Positions 17,517-25,860 are shown, numbered from the stretch's first letter. The stretch is DNA of 64,000 bases from Bizionia myxarmorum (GCF_008086205.1 NZ_VSKK01000001.1:1116001-1180000), one strand, 5' to 3'. The notes: generated by a model not told the origin, from the sequence alone. Numbers and translations: made by a program.

Positions 17517-17852
17517 ATGTCATTACTATCTATGTTGTTCGGAACAGCACAAAATTCCGCAGTAAAAGTTTTATCACCAGAGGAATTTAAAACTCAAATA
17601 GGAAAAGGAAACATCCAATTGGTAGATGTGAGAACGCCAAATGAGTTTGGTTCAGGACACATTAAAAACGCTAAAAATATCGATGCTTTTGCAGGTTCGT
17701 TCAGCGAGAAAATTTCGAAATTAAACAAAGAAAAACCTGTTTATTTATACTGTCGTAGTGGTGCTAGAAGCAAACAGGCTTCCAATAAGTTGGCAGGAAT
17801 GGGCTTTACAGAAATCTACGATTTAAAAGGCGGTTATTTAAACTGGAAATAA
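17517..17852 (+). CDS. Single-domain rhodanese-like sulfurtransferase
   Basis: The 111-residue protein is a lone rhodanese domain: LVDVRTPNEFGSGHIKNAKNID near residue 35, and the active-site loop YCRSGARS with catalytic C79. There is no signal peptide beyond a slightly hydrophobic start, so it is probably cytoplasmic. It is one base before the HMA-domain gene and heads a five-gene operon with a Crp-like site upstream. It probably relays sulfane sulfur among persulfide-handling proteins. Confidence 0.9.
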   Translation: MSLLSMLFGTAQNSAVKVLSPEEFKTQIGKGNIQLVDVRTPNEFGSGHIKNAKNIDAFAGSFSEKISKLNKEKPVYLYCRSGARSKQASNKLAGMGFTEIYDLKGGYLNWK

Positions 17853-17853
17853 T

Positions 17854-18132
17854 ATGAAAACAACACTTGAAATTCAAAATTTGAAATGTGGCGGTTGTGC
17901 AAACACGGTTACAACTAAATTGGCAAGCGTTGCAGGTATTGAAAACGTATCTGTGGCAGTAGAGGCTAATGAAGTTACTTTCAATTATAAAACGGAAGAG
18001 AATTTATTAGCGGCAAAACAAAAACTAAAATCTTTAGGATATCCTGCAGCGGATTCGACTAATTCTGTGGTTTCAAAAGCTAAATCTTTAATTAGTTGTG
18101 CAACTGGAAAAATGACAAATCATGATTCGTAA
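17854..18132 (+). CDS. HMA (heavy-metal-associated) domain protein
   Basis: The 92-residue protein is a ferredoxin-like HMA domain with the metal-binding loop LKCGGCANTV (C12, C15) and the usual strand NVSVAVEANEVTF. The C-terminus adds about 25 residues with one further cysteine (SLISCATGK). HMA proteins carry copper or other soft metals, and the loop could also hold a persulfide. The gene overlaps the haem lipoprotein gene by 11 bp. It belongs to the rhodanese operon. Confidence 0.85.
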   Translation: MKTTLEIQNLKCGGCANTVTTKLASVAGIENVSVAVEANEVTFNYKTEENLLAAKQKLKSLGYPAADSTNSVVSKAKSLISCATGKMTNHDS

Positions 18133-19123
18133 TATATTTTTACTAACAATTATTCTAGCGGTTGTTTCCAGTTGTAAAAACGAGAAGCAAGAAGGACAAG
18201 ATTATGTGAATTCGGCAACTATTGACAAACAGCAAAATCATCCAGGTAAGAAACTCATGGAGGTGAACTGCTATGTGTGTCATAGTCCAACAGCTAACCA
18301 TGATGAGCGAATTGCGCCACCAATGGCTGCAATTAAGAACCACTATTTAAGTGAAGGTATTACCAAAGCCGACTTTATACGTGACATTGAAAGTTATGTT
18401 AAAAATCCTACTGAAGCCAACTCAAAAATGCCAGGTGCTGTTAGACGATTTGGTGTTATGCCTAAAGCACAGTATCCCGAAAACACCATAACTCAAATTG
18501 CCGATTATATCTTCGATTATGACATTGACCAACCCGAATGGTTTGATGATCATGTTAAAGAACAAGGCGGTAAAGGTCTTGGTAATATGAACCGTTCTGG
18601 AAAGCAGAACATGAAAAAGCAGCAAGCTTTTTTAAGGGATTCTGCTATGTCCTATGAGGAGATTGGCCTGAAATATGCTATGAGTACGCAAGCGGAATTG
18701 GGTAAAAATTTAATGGGAACCATTCAAAAGAAAGGCACGCTGGCTGCAGTTGAATTTTGTAATGTAGCTGCCTATCCGTTAACCGACAGTATGTCTGTAG
18801 TTCAAAACGCCAATATTAAACGTGTTTCAGATAAACCTAGAAACCCGAATAATCAAGCAAATAATCAGGAGCTTAAGTATATTGCTCAATTTAAAGCATC
18901 AGTCGCGGCTAAAAAAGAACCGAAAGCTATAGTTGAAGAAACGGATGATACGGTTCAATTTTATTATCCAATTTCTACCAATACCATGTGTTTGCAATGC
19001 CATGGTAAAAACATAGAACCGGAAGTCTATAAATCAATCAAAGCATTATACCCAATGGATGAAGCTATTGGTTATATGGAAAATGAGGTGCGCGGTATTT
19101 GGAGTATTTCATTCGATAAATAA
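18122..19123 (+). CDS. DUF3365-like dihaem c-type cytochrome lipoprotein
   Basis: The 333-residue protein begins with a lipoprotein signal (lipobox VVSSC). A first haem-binding motif CYVCH lies at C50-H54 within a small cytochrome-like region (residues about 40-150). A second motif CLQCH lies at C290-H294 inside a C-terminal DUF3365/Tll0287-type domain (about 160-333, with EFCNVAAYPLTD). It is thus a periplasmic or surface electron carrier with two haem c sites, possibly sensing or passing electrons from sulfur oxidation. Its operon neighbours are rhodanese, HMA protein and thioredoxin. Confidence 0.8.
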   Translation: MIRNIFLLTIILAVVSSCKNEKQEGQDYVNSATIDKQQNHPGKKLMEVNCYVCHSPTANHDERIAPPMAAIKNHYLSEGITKADFIRDIESYVKNPTEANSKMPGAVRRFGVMPKAQYPENTITQIADYIFDYDIDQPEWFDDHVKEQGGKGLGNMNRSGKQNMKKQQAFLRDSAMSYEEIGLKYAMSTQAELGKNLMGTIQKKGTLAAVEFCNVAAYPLTDSMSVVQNANIKRVSDKPRNPNNQANNQELKYIAQFKASVAAKKEPKAIVEETDDTVQFYYPISTNTMCLQCHGKNIEPEVYKSIKALYPMDEAIGYMENEVRGIWSISFDK

Positions 19124-19131
19124 TTTTAACT

Positions 19132-19428
19132 ATGAGTAATTTTTCAGATTTAATAAATAAAGACAAACCCGTTTTAGTTGATTTTTTTGCTGAATGGTGC
19201 GGTCCATGTAAAACCATGAGCCCTATTTTAAAAGAGGTGAAAGAGGAACTTGGTGAAAACGTTACGATTTTGAAAATTGACGTTGATAAAAATCAGCAAT
19301 TAGCAGCCCAATTTAAAGTGCGTGGCGTTCCAACGCTTATTTTATATAAGCAAGGTAAACAGTTATGGCGCCAATCCGGTTTGTCTTCTAAAAGGGATTT
19401 GGTGTCTCTTATAAAATCTCACGTGTAA
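19132..19428 (+). CDS. Thioredoxin
   Basis: The 98-residue protein is a complete thioredoxin fold with the active site WCGPCK (C23, C26), the cis-proline region VRGVPTLILYKQGK and no signal peptide, so it is cytoplasmic. It is slightly shorter than E. coli TrxA at the N-terminus. It sits 8 bp after the haem lipoprotein gene. In this sulfur operon it probably reduces persulfides or disulfides formed on the sulfurtransferases rather than acting as the main housekeeping thioredoxin. Confidence 0.9.
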   Translation: MSNFSDLINKDKPVLVDFFAEWCGPCKTMSPILKEVKEELGENVTILKIDVDKNQQLAAQFKVRGVPTLILYKQGKQLWRQSGLSSKRDLVSLIKSHV

Positions 19429-19431
19429 TTC

Positions 19432-20013
19432 ATGGATTTATCAGAATCGTTTTGGGATGGTCGTTATCAAACCAAAGCAACAGGTTGGGATTTAGGCGAA
19501 ATTTCTCGGCCCTTAAAAACTTATTTCGATCAATTAGAAGATAGATCCGTCAAAATTCTAATTCCTGGTGCTGGTAATTCTTATGAAGCGGAATATCTAT
19601 TCAATAAGGGTTTTAGAAATGTATTTATTGCCGATTTATCACAAACCGCTTTAGAAAATTTTAAAACACGCGTTCCAGCTTTTCCAAGTGAAAATTTACT
19701 GCACACTAATGTTTTTGATATTTCAGAAATATTTAATTTGATTATAGAACAGACTTTCTTTTGTGCTATAAACCCAGAACTTCGGACAGCTTATGCCGAG
19801 AAAATTCATAGTTTATTAAAACCACATGGTAAGTTAGTCGGTTTAATGTTTGATAAACCTTTAAATACAGACAAGCCGCCTTTTGGAGGTTCTAAAGCGG
19901 AATATATGCGTTATTTTGAGCCGTATTTCGACTTGGATATTTTTGAACCAAGTTATAATTCTATGGAAAGTAGAAAAGACAGCGAGCTCTTTATAAAATT
20001 GATTAAAAAGTAA
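19432..20013 (+). CDS. TPMT-like SAM-dependent methyltransferase
   Basis: The 193-residue protein resembles bacterial thiopurine S-methyltransferase-like enzymes. It has FWDGRYQTKATGWDLG at the start (as in TPMT), the SAM-binding strand ILIPGAGNSYEAEYL (near residue 43), ADLSQTAL, and the late CAINPELR and GLMFDKPL motifs. Members methylate thiols, sulfide, selenium or tellurium anions. Placed 3 bp after thioredoxin at the end of the sulfur operon, a role in methylating a thiol or sulfide is attractive. The cysteine set needed for ArsM is not present. Confidence 0.85.
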   Translation: MDLSESFWDGRYQTKATGWDLGEISRPLKTYFDQLEDRSVKILIPGAGNSYEAEYLFNKGFRNVFIADLSQTALENFKTRVPAFPSENLLHTNVFDISEIFNLIIEQTFFCAINPELRTAYAEKIHSLLKPHGKLVGLMFDKPLNTDKPPFGGSKAEYMRYFEPYFDLDIFEPSYNSMESRKDSELFIKLIKK

Positions 20014-20018
20014 TTATT

Positions 20019-20897
20019 CTACTTTTTCTTTCCGAAGAATCCATATTTCATTTGCCCTAAAAAGCTATCAGGCATCATATCATCACCTTCGTAACCTAAT
20101 TCTATCGTGCCACTTTCTTCTGGAATATAATCCGTTTTAAAGATATAATCCCAAACACTTAAACTAATCCCGTAATTCATACCATATTGTTTGCCTTCCG
20201 GTAAGTTGTAGGCATGATGGTATAAGTGCATCACTGGATTATTAAAAATATATTTTAAAGGGCCGTAGGTTATTTTAATATTGGAATGGTTAAAATGACC
20301 AATAGAAATAGCAATAAAATGAACAATATAGGCTTGTTCTGGTTCAAAACCTCCAAGAATCATAACACCGAAAATTTTCAGTGGTTTGTAAAGAATATTC
20401 TCCATCCAATGATAGCGTAAATGTGCCGCAAAGCCCATTTCTTTTACACTATGATGTACTTGGTGAAAACGCCAAAGAAATTCATAACGATGCAATAAAA
20501 CATGGGTAAACCATTGCACGAAATCTAAAACAATAAAGAATACCAACAACTGTAACCACATAGGCCAAGCGCTCATGTCTAATAAAGCTAAACTGGTCAT
20601 GGAAATACCGAAATCGGCAAAAGCCACTTCCATTAAGCGGTAAATACCACTTATAATAATAGCGAAAATAAAGAAGTTGAAAAACATATAAAAAGCATCC
20701 AACCAAAAATCTTTTCTAAAAATAGCTTGGTTTTTTCGCCATGGAAAAAGAATCTCTAATCCCCAAACAAGAGCAGAAATTGCTATAAGTCCCCAAAAAT
20801 AATTGGTATACCAAGGCACCTCGAAAATAATGGATTTCCAAGTCCAATCAAGTGTTCCAATAAAGGATTCTTTAAAAGCGTTAATATACTCCCACAT
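20019..20897 (-). CDS. Sterol desaturase / fatty acid hydroxylase family membrane protein
   Basis: The 292-residue protein has four to five membrane segments and the eight-histidine di-iron motifs of the FA_hydroxylase superfamily: HxxxH (HVLLHR), HxxHH (HQVHHS) and a late HxxHH (HLYHHAYN). The acceptor is a lipid of unknown type. It is convergent with the methyltransferase gene (5 bp apart). Its start faces the YeeE-like gene across a 150-bp region that contains the fourth Crp-like dyad, so it could share that regulation. Confidence 0.85.
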   Translation of the reverse strand: MWEYINAFKESFIGTLDWTWKSIIFEVPWYTNYFWGLIAISALVWGLEILFPWRKNQAIFRKDFWLDAFYMFFNFFIFAIIISGIYRLMEVAFADFGISMTSLALLDMSAWPMWLQLLVFFIVLDFVQWFTHVLLHRYEFLWRFHQVHHSVKEMGFAAHLRYHWMENILYKPLKIFGVMILGGFEPEQAYIVHFIAISIGHFNHSNIKITYGPLKYIFNNPVMHLYHHAYNLPEGKQYGMNYGISLSVWDYIFKTDYIPEESGTIELGYEGDDMMPDSFLGQMKYGFFGKKK

Positions 20898-20973
20898 AGC
20901 AATTTATTGTTTTGCAAAGTTACTGAAGAAAATGCAAATGTTTACAAAGATACGTTCTTGAGGTTTTAAAGTG

Positions 20974-20989
20974 TGTAACGAATGTTACA
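20974..20989. promoter_or_regulatory. Predicted Crp/Fnr site between the desaturase and YeeE-like genes
   Basis: Perfect dyad TGTAAC-GAAT-GTTACA. For the YeeE-like gene the nearest -7 candidate (TTTCTTTG, 21019-21026) is 37.5 bp from the centre, about one helical turn farther than at the other three promoters. Confidence 0.6.
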
Positions 20990-21048
20990 AAGGATTTAGT
21001 TTTTAAGCTTATTATCTGTTTCTTTGCCCAAAAATTAAACAAATAAGC

Positions 21049-21606
21049 ATGGCATTTTTTCTTGAACCTTGGCCTTGGTATTTTTCGGGCTTTATGATTG
21101 CTTTCGTAATGTTTCTACTCATAATGGTAGACAAACGTTTCGGGATGTCTTCTAATTTACGCACACTTTGCAGTATGGCTGGAGCCGGAAACAAAACAGA
21201 TTTTTTCGATTTTGATTGGAAATCACAGCGTTGGAATTTGGTTGTGGTTATTGGTGCCGTAATTGGTGGTTTTATAGCATCCGAGTTTTTATCGCCAAAC
21301 GATGCTGTCGCTATAAGTGAAAACACCATATCTGATTTAAAAACGCTAGGATTTGAAAGTGCTGGATTAGCTTATATGCCAACAGAACTTTTTGGAAACG
21401 ACGTTTTCACAAGCTGGAAAGGCATATTGGTTTTAATAATTGGTGGTTTTTTAGTTGGTTTTGGAGCACGTTATGCTGGCGGTTGTACTTCAGGTCATGC
21501 CATTTCCGGATTAAGTAATTTGCAATTGCCATCCTTGATTGCTGTAATTGGATTCTTTTTAGGCGGCTTAATTATGGTTCATTTAGTATTCCCTTTAATT
21601 TTTTAG
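21049..21606 (+). CDS. YeeE/YedE-type sulfur transporter, first half
   Basis: The 185-residue membrane protein has about five hydrophobic segments and the conserved YeeE/YedE signature GARYAGGCTSGHAISG, whose cysteine (near residue 151) is part of the sulfur-compound path in thiosulfate transporters of this family. Full-length YeeE/TsuA has two such repeats. Here the second repeat is a separate gene 3 bp downstream, as in the PmpA/PmpB arrangement. It probably imports thiosulfate or another reduced sulfur species. Confidence 0.9.
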   Translation: MAFFLEPWPWYFSGFMIAFVMFLLIMVDKRFGMSSNLRTLCSMAGAGNKTDFFDFDWKSQRWNLVVVIGAVIGGFIASEFLSPNDAVAISENTISDLKTLGFESAGLAYMPTELFGNDVFTSWKGILVLIIGGFLVGFGARYAGGCTSGHAISGLSNLQLPSLIAVIGFFLGGLIMVHLVFPLIF

Positions 21607-21609
21607 ATC

Positions 21610-22023
21610 ATGAGAACAGGTATATATTTAGTAATAGGTGTGATTTTTGGAATCACTATGTTTAAATCTGAAGCGGCGTCGTGGTTTCGAATTTTTGAAA
21701 TGTTTCAATTTCAAGCTTTCCACATGTATGGTATTATAGGAGTGGCTTTAGGACTTGGCGTCTTCATGACTTTTATTATTAAGCGCTTTAAAATAAAATC
21801 ATTTTACGGAAAAACACTTCAATTTGAGGCCAAAGAAAAAGGCTTTAAACGGTATATGATAGGTGGAACTTTATTTGGATTGGGTTGGGCTTTAGCTGGT
21901 GCATGTCCTGGACCTATGTATGTTTTGGTTGGAGCGGGTTATTGGCCCATTTTAGTGGTGATAGCTTCGGCAATTTCAGGAACTTATGTTTATGGTTTAC
22001 TTAAAGATAAATTACCTCATTAA
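21610..22023 (+). CDS. YeeE/YedE-type sulfur transporter, second half (DUF6691-like)
   Basis: The 137-residue membrane protein has about four hydrophobic segments and the second-repeat signature GWALAGACPGPMYVLVGAG, with its cysteine in the ACPGP turn. It is cotranscribed with the first half and should form a heteromeric channel with it. A hairpin terminator follows 28 bp after the stop. Confidence 0.9.
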   Translation: MRTGIYLVIGVIFGITMFKSEAASWFRIFEMFQFQAFHMYGIIGVALGLGVFMTFIIKRFKIKSFYGKTLQFEAKEKGFKRYMIGGTLFGLGWALAGACPGPMYVLVGAGYWPILVVIASAISGTYVYGLLKDKLPH

Positions 22024-22050
22024 TATTTAAAAATTACTATAGAAAAGTTA

Positions 22051-22081
22051 AACCCTGAACGCATTGTTCAGGTTTTTTTTT
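22051..22081 (+). terminator. Rho-independent terminator after the YeeE pair
   Basis: AACCCTGAAC and GTTCAGGTT pair (one bulged C) with a 5-nt GCATT loop and end in a tract of nine or more T. Confidence 0.8.
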
Positions 22082-22178
22082 GTTTCAACTTTCTTTTAGC
22101 TTAATGAAAGATGGCTAAATTTGAAATATCTGATGTGTGTAATTAGATTTTAATTCGAAATGAGTTCGAATATTTCAA

Positions 22179-22619
22179 TTAATACACCTCTTTGATGATT
22201 TTTGAATCATCGATATTCAAATCTTTCAATGCTTTTAATACAGCATCCATCTTTGGTGGTGGGCCACATCTGTAAAAGTTGATATCGGGGTTTTGTATTT
22301 GGGCCTCTATAAGTTCTTTTGTAATATACCCATATTCAAAACCGGGTTTTTCTTCTTTGGAGAAAACGTTTATAAAGTTTTTCCCTAGAAGTAAATCAAA
22401 AATTCTATTTCAATAATATCTTTGAAGTTTGATTCGCAAAAATCAATTTTTTTTTTTGAAACTTTATTTTGTTTCTCCAAATCTTTTAAAATGGCTATAA
22501 ATGGCGTGATGCTTGCACCGCCTGCTATGAAAACCTCTTGATTTTGATAATGATTATCGCCAAAAAAAAGTGAATCATTCGGTTTTAATTTGAAATTTCA
22601 ACTCTAATACAAAACGATT
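22179..22619 (-). pseudogene. Decayed flavodoxin/ferredoxin reductase-like gene
   Basis: Three reading frames on the minus strand together give parts of an FNR-type reductase. First comes a short piece (NRFVLELKFQIK) and, after a frameshift, KPNDSLFFGD. Then comes the NAD-domain start VFIAGGASITPFIAIL, running to a stop near 22387. After a further frame change come NFINVFSKEEKPGFEYGYI and the hallmark FYRCGPPPKMD, with a final TAA at 22179-22181. The FAD-binding N-terminal half is missing. With at least two frameshifts and a 5' truncation it is clearly dead. It follows the acyl-CoA dehydrogenase by 7 bp. Confidence 0.8.
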
Positions 22620-22626
22620 ATCTTCT

Positions 22627-23988
22627 CTATACAAACGCACTATAGCCGGTTATGGCACGACCAACAATGAGCGAGTTAATTTCTTTTGTCCCTTCATAGG
22701 AATAAATGGCTTCGGCATCTGCAACAAAGCGCGCCACGTCATATTCCAATAAAATACCGTTTCCACCCATAACTTCTCGAGCGCGACTAACCACATCTCT
22801 GGTTCTCATGGAGCAGAATACTTTGGCTAATGAGGCGTGTTCATCTGTTAGTAATCCTTGATCTTGTAATTCTGATAGTCTAAACACCATAGCTTTCATA
22901 GCCGTCAGGTTTGCAAGCATTTCCACTAAATGATTTTGAATTAACTGAAATTTGGCAATTGGTTTTCCAAACTGCTCACGTTTTTTAGTATACTTCAGGG
23001 CACTTTCATAAGCACCTCGAGCACAACCTAAAGCTTGCCACGCAACACCAGCCCGCGTCATCCTTAAAACTTTAGCGGTGTCTCTAAAAGAATTGGCTTT
23101 TTGTAGCCTGTCAGTTTCAGGAATCTTACAATCCGTTATGGTAATGAGGGCATTTTGAACGGTTCGCAGCGCCATTTTATTTTCAATTTTTTCAGCCGTA
23201 TAACCAGGATTACCTTTGCGCATTAAAAATCCTTTAGCTTGGTTATCATCAATATCTCGGGCCCAAATAATTATAACATCGGCAAAGGTAGCATTACCTA
23301 TCCATTTCTTTTGGCCGTTTAAAATCCATTCATCACCAACTTTTTGGCAGGTAGTTTCCATGCCGCCAGCAACGCCACTACCAACGTTTGGTTCCGTTAA
23401 ACCGAAGGCACCAATAGCTTCCATTTTTTGCATTTTTGGTAGCCATTCTTCTTTTTGTTCTTCACTACCACAAAGATAAATGGAACCCATGGCCAGACCA
23501 CTGTGAACACCAAAAAATGTAGAAATGGAAACATCCACGCGTGCTAATTCTTCAGCAATTATGCCTTCCATCATAAAAGGTAAGTTCGGGCATCCGTAAC
23601 CTTCAAACGCCACACCACAAATATTTAAAGCAGCCAATTTCGGAATGATTTCCATTGGGAATTCAGCTTTATTCCAATAATAATTAGCAATCGGCTCTAT
23701 TTCTGTTTCCATAAAACTGCGGACTTTTAATTGAATTTCACGCTGTTCTTGGGTTAGTTTTAAATCGTAATCATAGAAATCGCCATCAATAGGCGGGAGT
23801 TTGTGTTGTCCTTTTTTGGCTTTTTCGGTTAGCATTTTCATTAAATCTTTAAGTTGTGCATCATCCAATTCGCCAACCGATTTCATGATTTTGGGCAAAT
23901 CTATTTTTTCTGAAATTTTACCTAATTCGGCAAAATCTATGTTTTTCATTAAGTGGGTAATTTGCTTAATTTTTTTAAAGAGTTCCAT
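22627..23988 (-). CDS. Acyl-CoA dehydrogenase (glutaryl-CoA dehydrogenase-like)
   Basis: The 453-residue flavoenzyme has an extra N-terminal stretch of about 65 residues, then the ACAD fold. FGLTEPNVGSG (FAD/substrate loop, near 200) and WILNGQKKWIGNA are in order. The C-terminal SYEGTKEINSLIVGRAITG holds the catalytic glutamate in the position used by glutaryl- and short-chain ACADs. The motif wording is closest to the glutaryl-CoA dehydrogenase branch, but substrate is not certain. It is transcribed alone on the minus strand, upstream of the reductase pseudogene. Confidence 0.9.
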   Translation of the reverse strand: MELFKKIKQITHLMKNIDFAELGKISEKIDLPKIMKSVGELDDAQLKDLMKMLTEKAKKGQHKLPPIDGDFYDYDLKLTQEQREIQLKVRSFMETEIEPIANYYWNKAEFPMEIIPKLAALNICGVAFEGYGCPNLPFMMEGIIAEELARVDVSISTFFGVHSGLAMGSIYLCGSEEQKEEWLPKMQKMEAIGAFGLTEPNVGSGVAGGMETTCQKVGDEWILNGQKKWIGNATFADVIIIWARDIDDNQAKGFLMRKGNPGYTAEKIENKMALRTVQNALITITDCKIPETDRLQKANSFRDTAKVLRMTRAGVAWQALGCARGAYESALKYTKKREQFGKPIAKFQLIQNHLVEMLANLTAMKAMVFRLSELQDQGLLTDEHASLAKVFCSMRTRDVVSRAREVMGGNGILLEYDVARFVADAEAIYSYEGTKEINSLIVGRAITGYSAFV

Positions 23989-24335
23989 TCTTGGGATTTT
24001 AAATGCTATCAGGTTTTTATTCTAAATAAAGGAATCCTTCAAAGCTGTTGTAAGATTCTTCAAGGTAGCTAAAAGTCTTGTATAGTTTTAGCTTCATAAA
24101 TGAAATTATTAATCCTGTAGCCCTAGTATTGGAATTATAGGAATGGGGAATTTATATAATTTTTAAAAAGAGATTTTAGCTATAAAAATGAAAAATAAAG
24201 ATGAGGTTATCTAATTTATCGTTTTATTTGCCGCAATGCTTTTTTGCACAACTTGCTTTTATCTGTTTGGCTAGTTGTCTTAAGGAGGAGTTTCTTTAAG
24301 TTTGGCTGTAATTTAAGCCTTTTTTACACACATAT
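23989..24335. other. Intergenic region without recognisable gene
   Basis: About 350 AT-rich bases between two leftward genes. I see no open frame of useful length, tRNA, strong hairpin or repeat. It presumably holds the promoter of the acyl-CoA dehydrogenase near its left end. Confidence 0.5.
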
Positions 24336-24935
24336 TTATTCACAATTTGTTTCTACATAGTTTTTGAAATTCATGTATGGATCTTTTAATTCAGGATATG
24401 TAGTCATGCTTTGAGACTTGTCTAGAAATTCATAAACTTTTTCACAACCTTGTCTACTATTAAAATAAATTAAAGCTAAAATAAAGTCCGCTTGAGTAAT
24501 CCAATAGTCTGATTTACATTGTTTCTTTAAAAGTAGAAGTAAATCCTCTGCCTTCTTAAATTCAGTCAGTTTTTCATAGCATCTAGCTTCATTTATATAA
24601 ACTGGCCAATAATTAGGATCTAGTTTTCTGCCTTGATTGAAATACTTGATTGCTTCTGCGTAGTCTTTCTTTGCAACTTCAATTGTTCCCAGTTCATTGA
24701 GTGAAATTGGGCTATTTTCAATATCAAATGATTTATGAAATGATTTTTTTGCAGATTCAAAGTCACCCATCTTAAAAAATTCTGTGCCTTCATCATAAAG
24801 CTCAATGGCTTTTTCAATTTTTAGCATCTGCTCAATATGTTCAGCAGGATTGAATTTTTTTAGAAATTTGTTTTCCTCATCGCTTTTGCAGGATATTAAT
24901 AAAAAAGATACTAAAACAATTCTGAAAATTCTCAT
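24336..24935 (-). CDS. TPR-repeat lipoprotein
   Basis: The 199-residue protein begins with a lipoprotein signal (VLVSFLLISC, lipid cysteine at 16). From about residue 40 there are three to four tetratricopeptide repeats (AIELYDEGTEFFKMGDFESAKKSF-type helices, then AIKYFNQGRKLDPNYWPVYINEA). Such proteins are periplasmic scaffolds and the partner cannot be told. It is separated from its neighbours and seems to be host DNA left of the island. Confidence 0.75.
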   Translation of the reverse strand: MRIFRIVLVSFLLISCKSDEENKFLKKFNPAEHIEQMLKIEKAIELYDEGTEFFKMGDFESAKKSFHKSFDIENSPISLNELGTIEVAKKDYAEAIKYFNQGRKLDPNYWPVYINEARCYEKLTEFKKAEDLLLLLKKQCKSDYWITQADFILALIYFNSRQGCEKVYEFLDKSQSMTTYPELKDPYMNFKNYVETNCE

Positions 24936-25000
24936 AATTAATGGTGTTTCAAATTTTGACTACCGTTTATATAAAAGAGTAGTTTCGGTTTCGTACGCCG

Positions 25001-25420
25001 CTATTTTTTATATAATTCCTCTATTATTAAGTAGTTTTCATTCACGAAATGCTCCAAATATTTTAAAGATTTTTCGAAATTAATTGACCAAATATCGTCA
25101 ACGACCATTTTTTCTTTTTCTCCCAATAACACAAATAAAACCTTAACTATTTTAGGTCTTTTATACCATAAAGAAAATTCTAGATTTTCGTTCTTATCAA
25201 AATTAGCAGTTAAACCGAAGCTTTTTCCGTTTTCGATACAAGTAAAATCAATTGAAGGACTGTAGTGCATATCTTCTGGGTTTATTGACTCTGAAAATTT
25301 CAGTTTTTCAATCCAAGGATAATTTTTTGCTATTTCTGCAACTTCATTTCCTAATATTGGTCTATTTATATATTCAATATTTTCTTTTTCTGGATGGCAA
25401 ATAGAATATTTATAGGTCAT
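25001..25420 (-). CDS. Hypothetical protein
   Basis: I do not recognise this 139-residue protein. It has no signal peptide or membrane segment, and alternates short hydrophobic strands with charged loops, ending in a helical LEHFVNENYLIIEELYKK. It is about 65 bp upstream of the TPR lipoprotein on the same strand and is the last host gene before the island's left attachment site. Confidence 0.55.
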   Translation of the reverse strand: MTYKYSICHPEKENIEYINRPILGNEVAEIAKNYPWIEKLKFSESINPEDMHYSPSIDFTCIENGKSFGLTANFDKNENLEFSLWYKRPKIVKVLFVLLGEKEKMVVDDIWSINFEKSLKYLEHFVNENYLIIEELYKK

Positions 25421-25640
25421 TTATTTTCGAATTGGCTTAATGATTTTCAACAATGTGATGCAAGCAATTACATATTTCCACACTACAACGCTAATATATT
25501 ATTTTTCAGTAAATATTATAAGGTTGAGGGACGTAAACATTAAAACGTGAAGAAAACCGTGAAATTTAATCAATCATATGGCTGATGAAAGCGGAATTTA
25601 ATGGCTTTTTAACAATTTAAAAAAACCTATAAAACCAAAA

Positions 25641-25664
25641 AACCCAATCTTTTCAGATTGGGTT
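25641..25664 (-). terminator. Displaced native terminator of tRNA-Phe
   Basis: AACCCAATCT and AGATTGGGTT form a perfect 10-bp stem with a TTTC loop and, read on the minus strand, end in a T-tract. It lies 4 bp outside the left copy of the 15-bp tRNA-Phe repeat, the place where the terminator would be if the island were removed. Confidence 0.7.
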
Positions 25665-25668
25665 TTGA

Positions 25669-25683
25669 TGGTGGTGCCTCCAG
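25669..25683. repeat. Left attachment site (attL), copy of tRNA-Phe 3' end
   Basis: TGGTGGTGCCTCCAG is identical to 54785-54799, the CCA end, discriminator and acceptor/T-arm portion of tRNA-Phe. The flanks differ on both sides, so 15 bp is the full identity block. No other part of a tRNA is present here. Confidence 0.8.
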
Positions 25684-25811
25684 TACCACTTTTAGCTTTA
25701 TGTTATGTTATGTTGTGTTAACTGTTTATGGCTAAATACCCTTTATTTACAATATGTAGCGGCTGTTTCGTTTAAATTTTATAATTTTGACATAACAACA
25801 AATAAACAATA

Positions 25812-25833
25812 TGTTGTCCCCTTTGTTGTCCCC
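25812..25833 (+). repeat. Left paired repeat, probable integrase arm sites
   Basis: TGTTGTCCCC at 25812-25821 and again at 25824-25833, with a 12-bp period and the same orientation. The same motif pair occurs near the right end. It lies 28 bp upstream of the integrase start and so could also autoregulate the gene. Confidence 0.6.
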
Positions 25834-25860
25834 TTTTAATTATGTGATTTTTATAATGTT

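Noticed and set aside
19432-20013. Possible arsM for the arsenosugar cluster
   Set aside because: The opening and core motifs are of the TPMT-like type, and the conserved ArsM cysteines are absent.
25669-25683. Possible second tRNA-Phe gene at the island's left end
   Set aside because: Only 15 nt match. There is no D-arm, anticodon arm or T-loop, so it is the attachment site duplicate.
25701-25720. Pentamer repeat of TGTTA/TGTTG, four units
   Set aside because: It is too short and too AT-rich for a microsatellite or CRISPR claim. It might be part of integrase-bound DNA but differs from the TGTTGTCCC sites.
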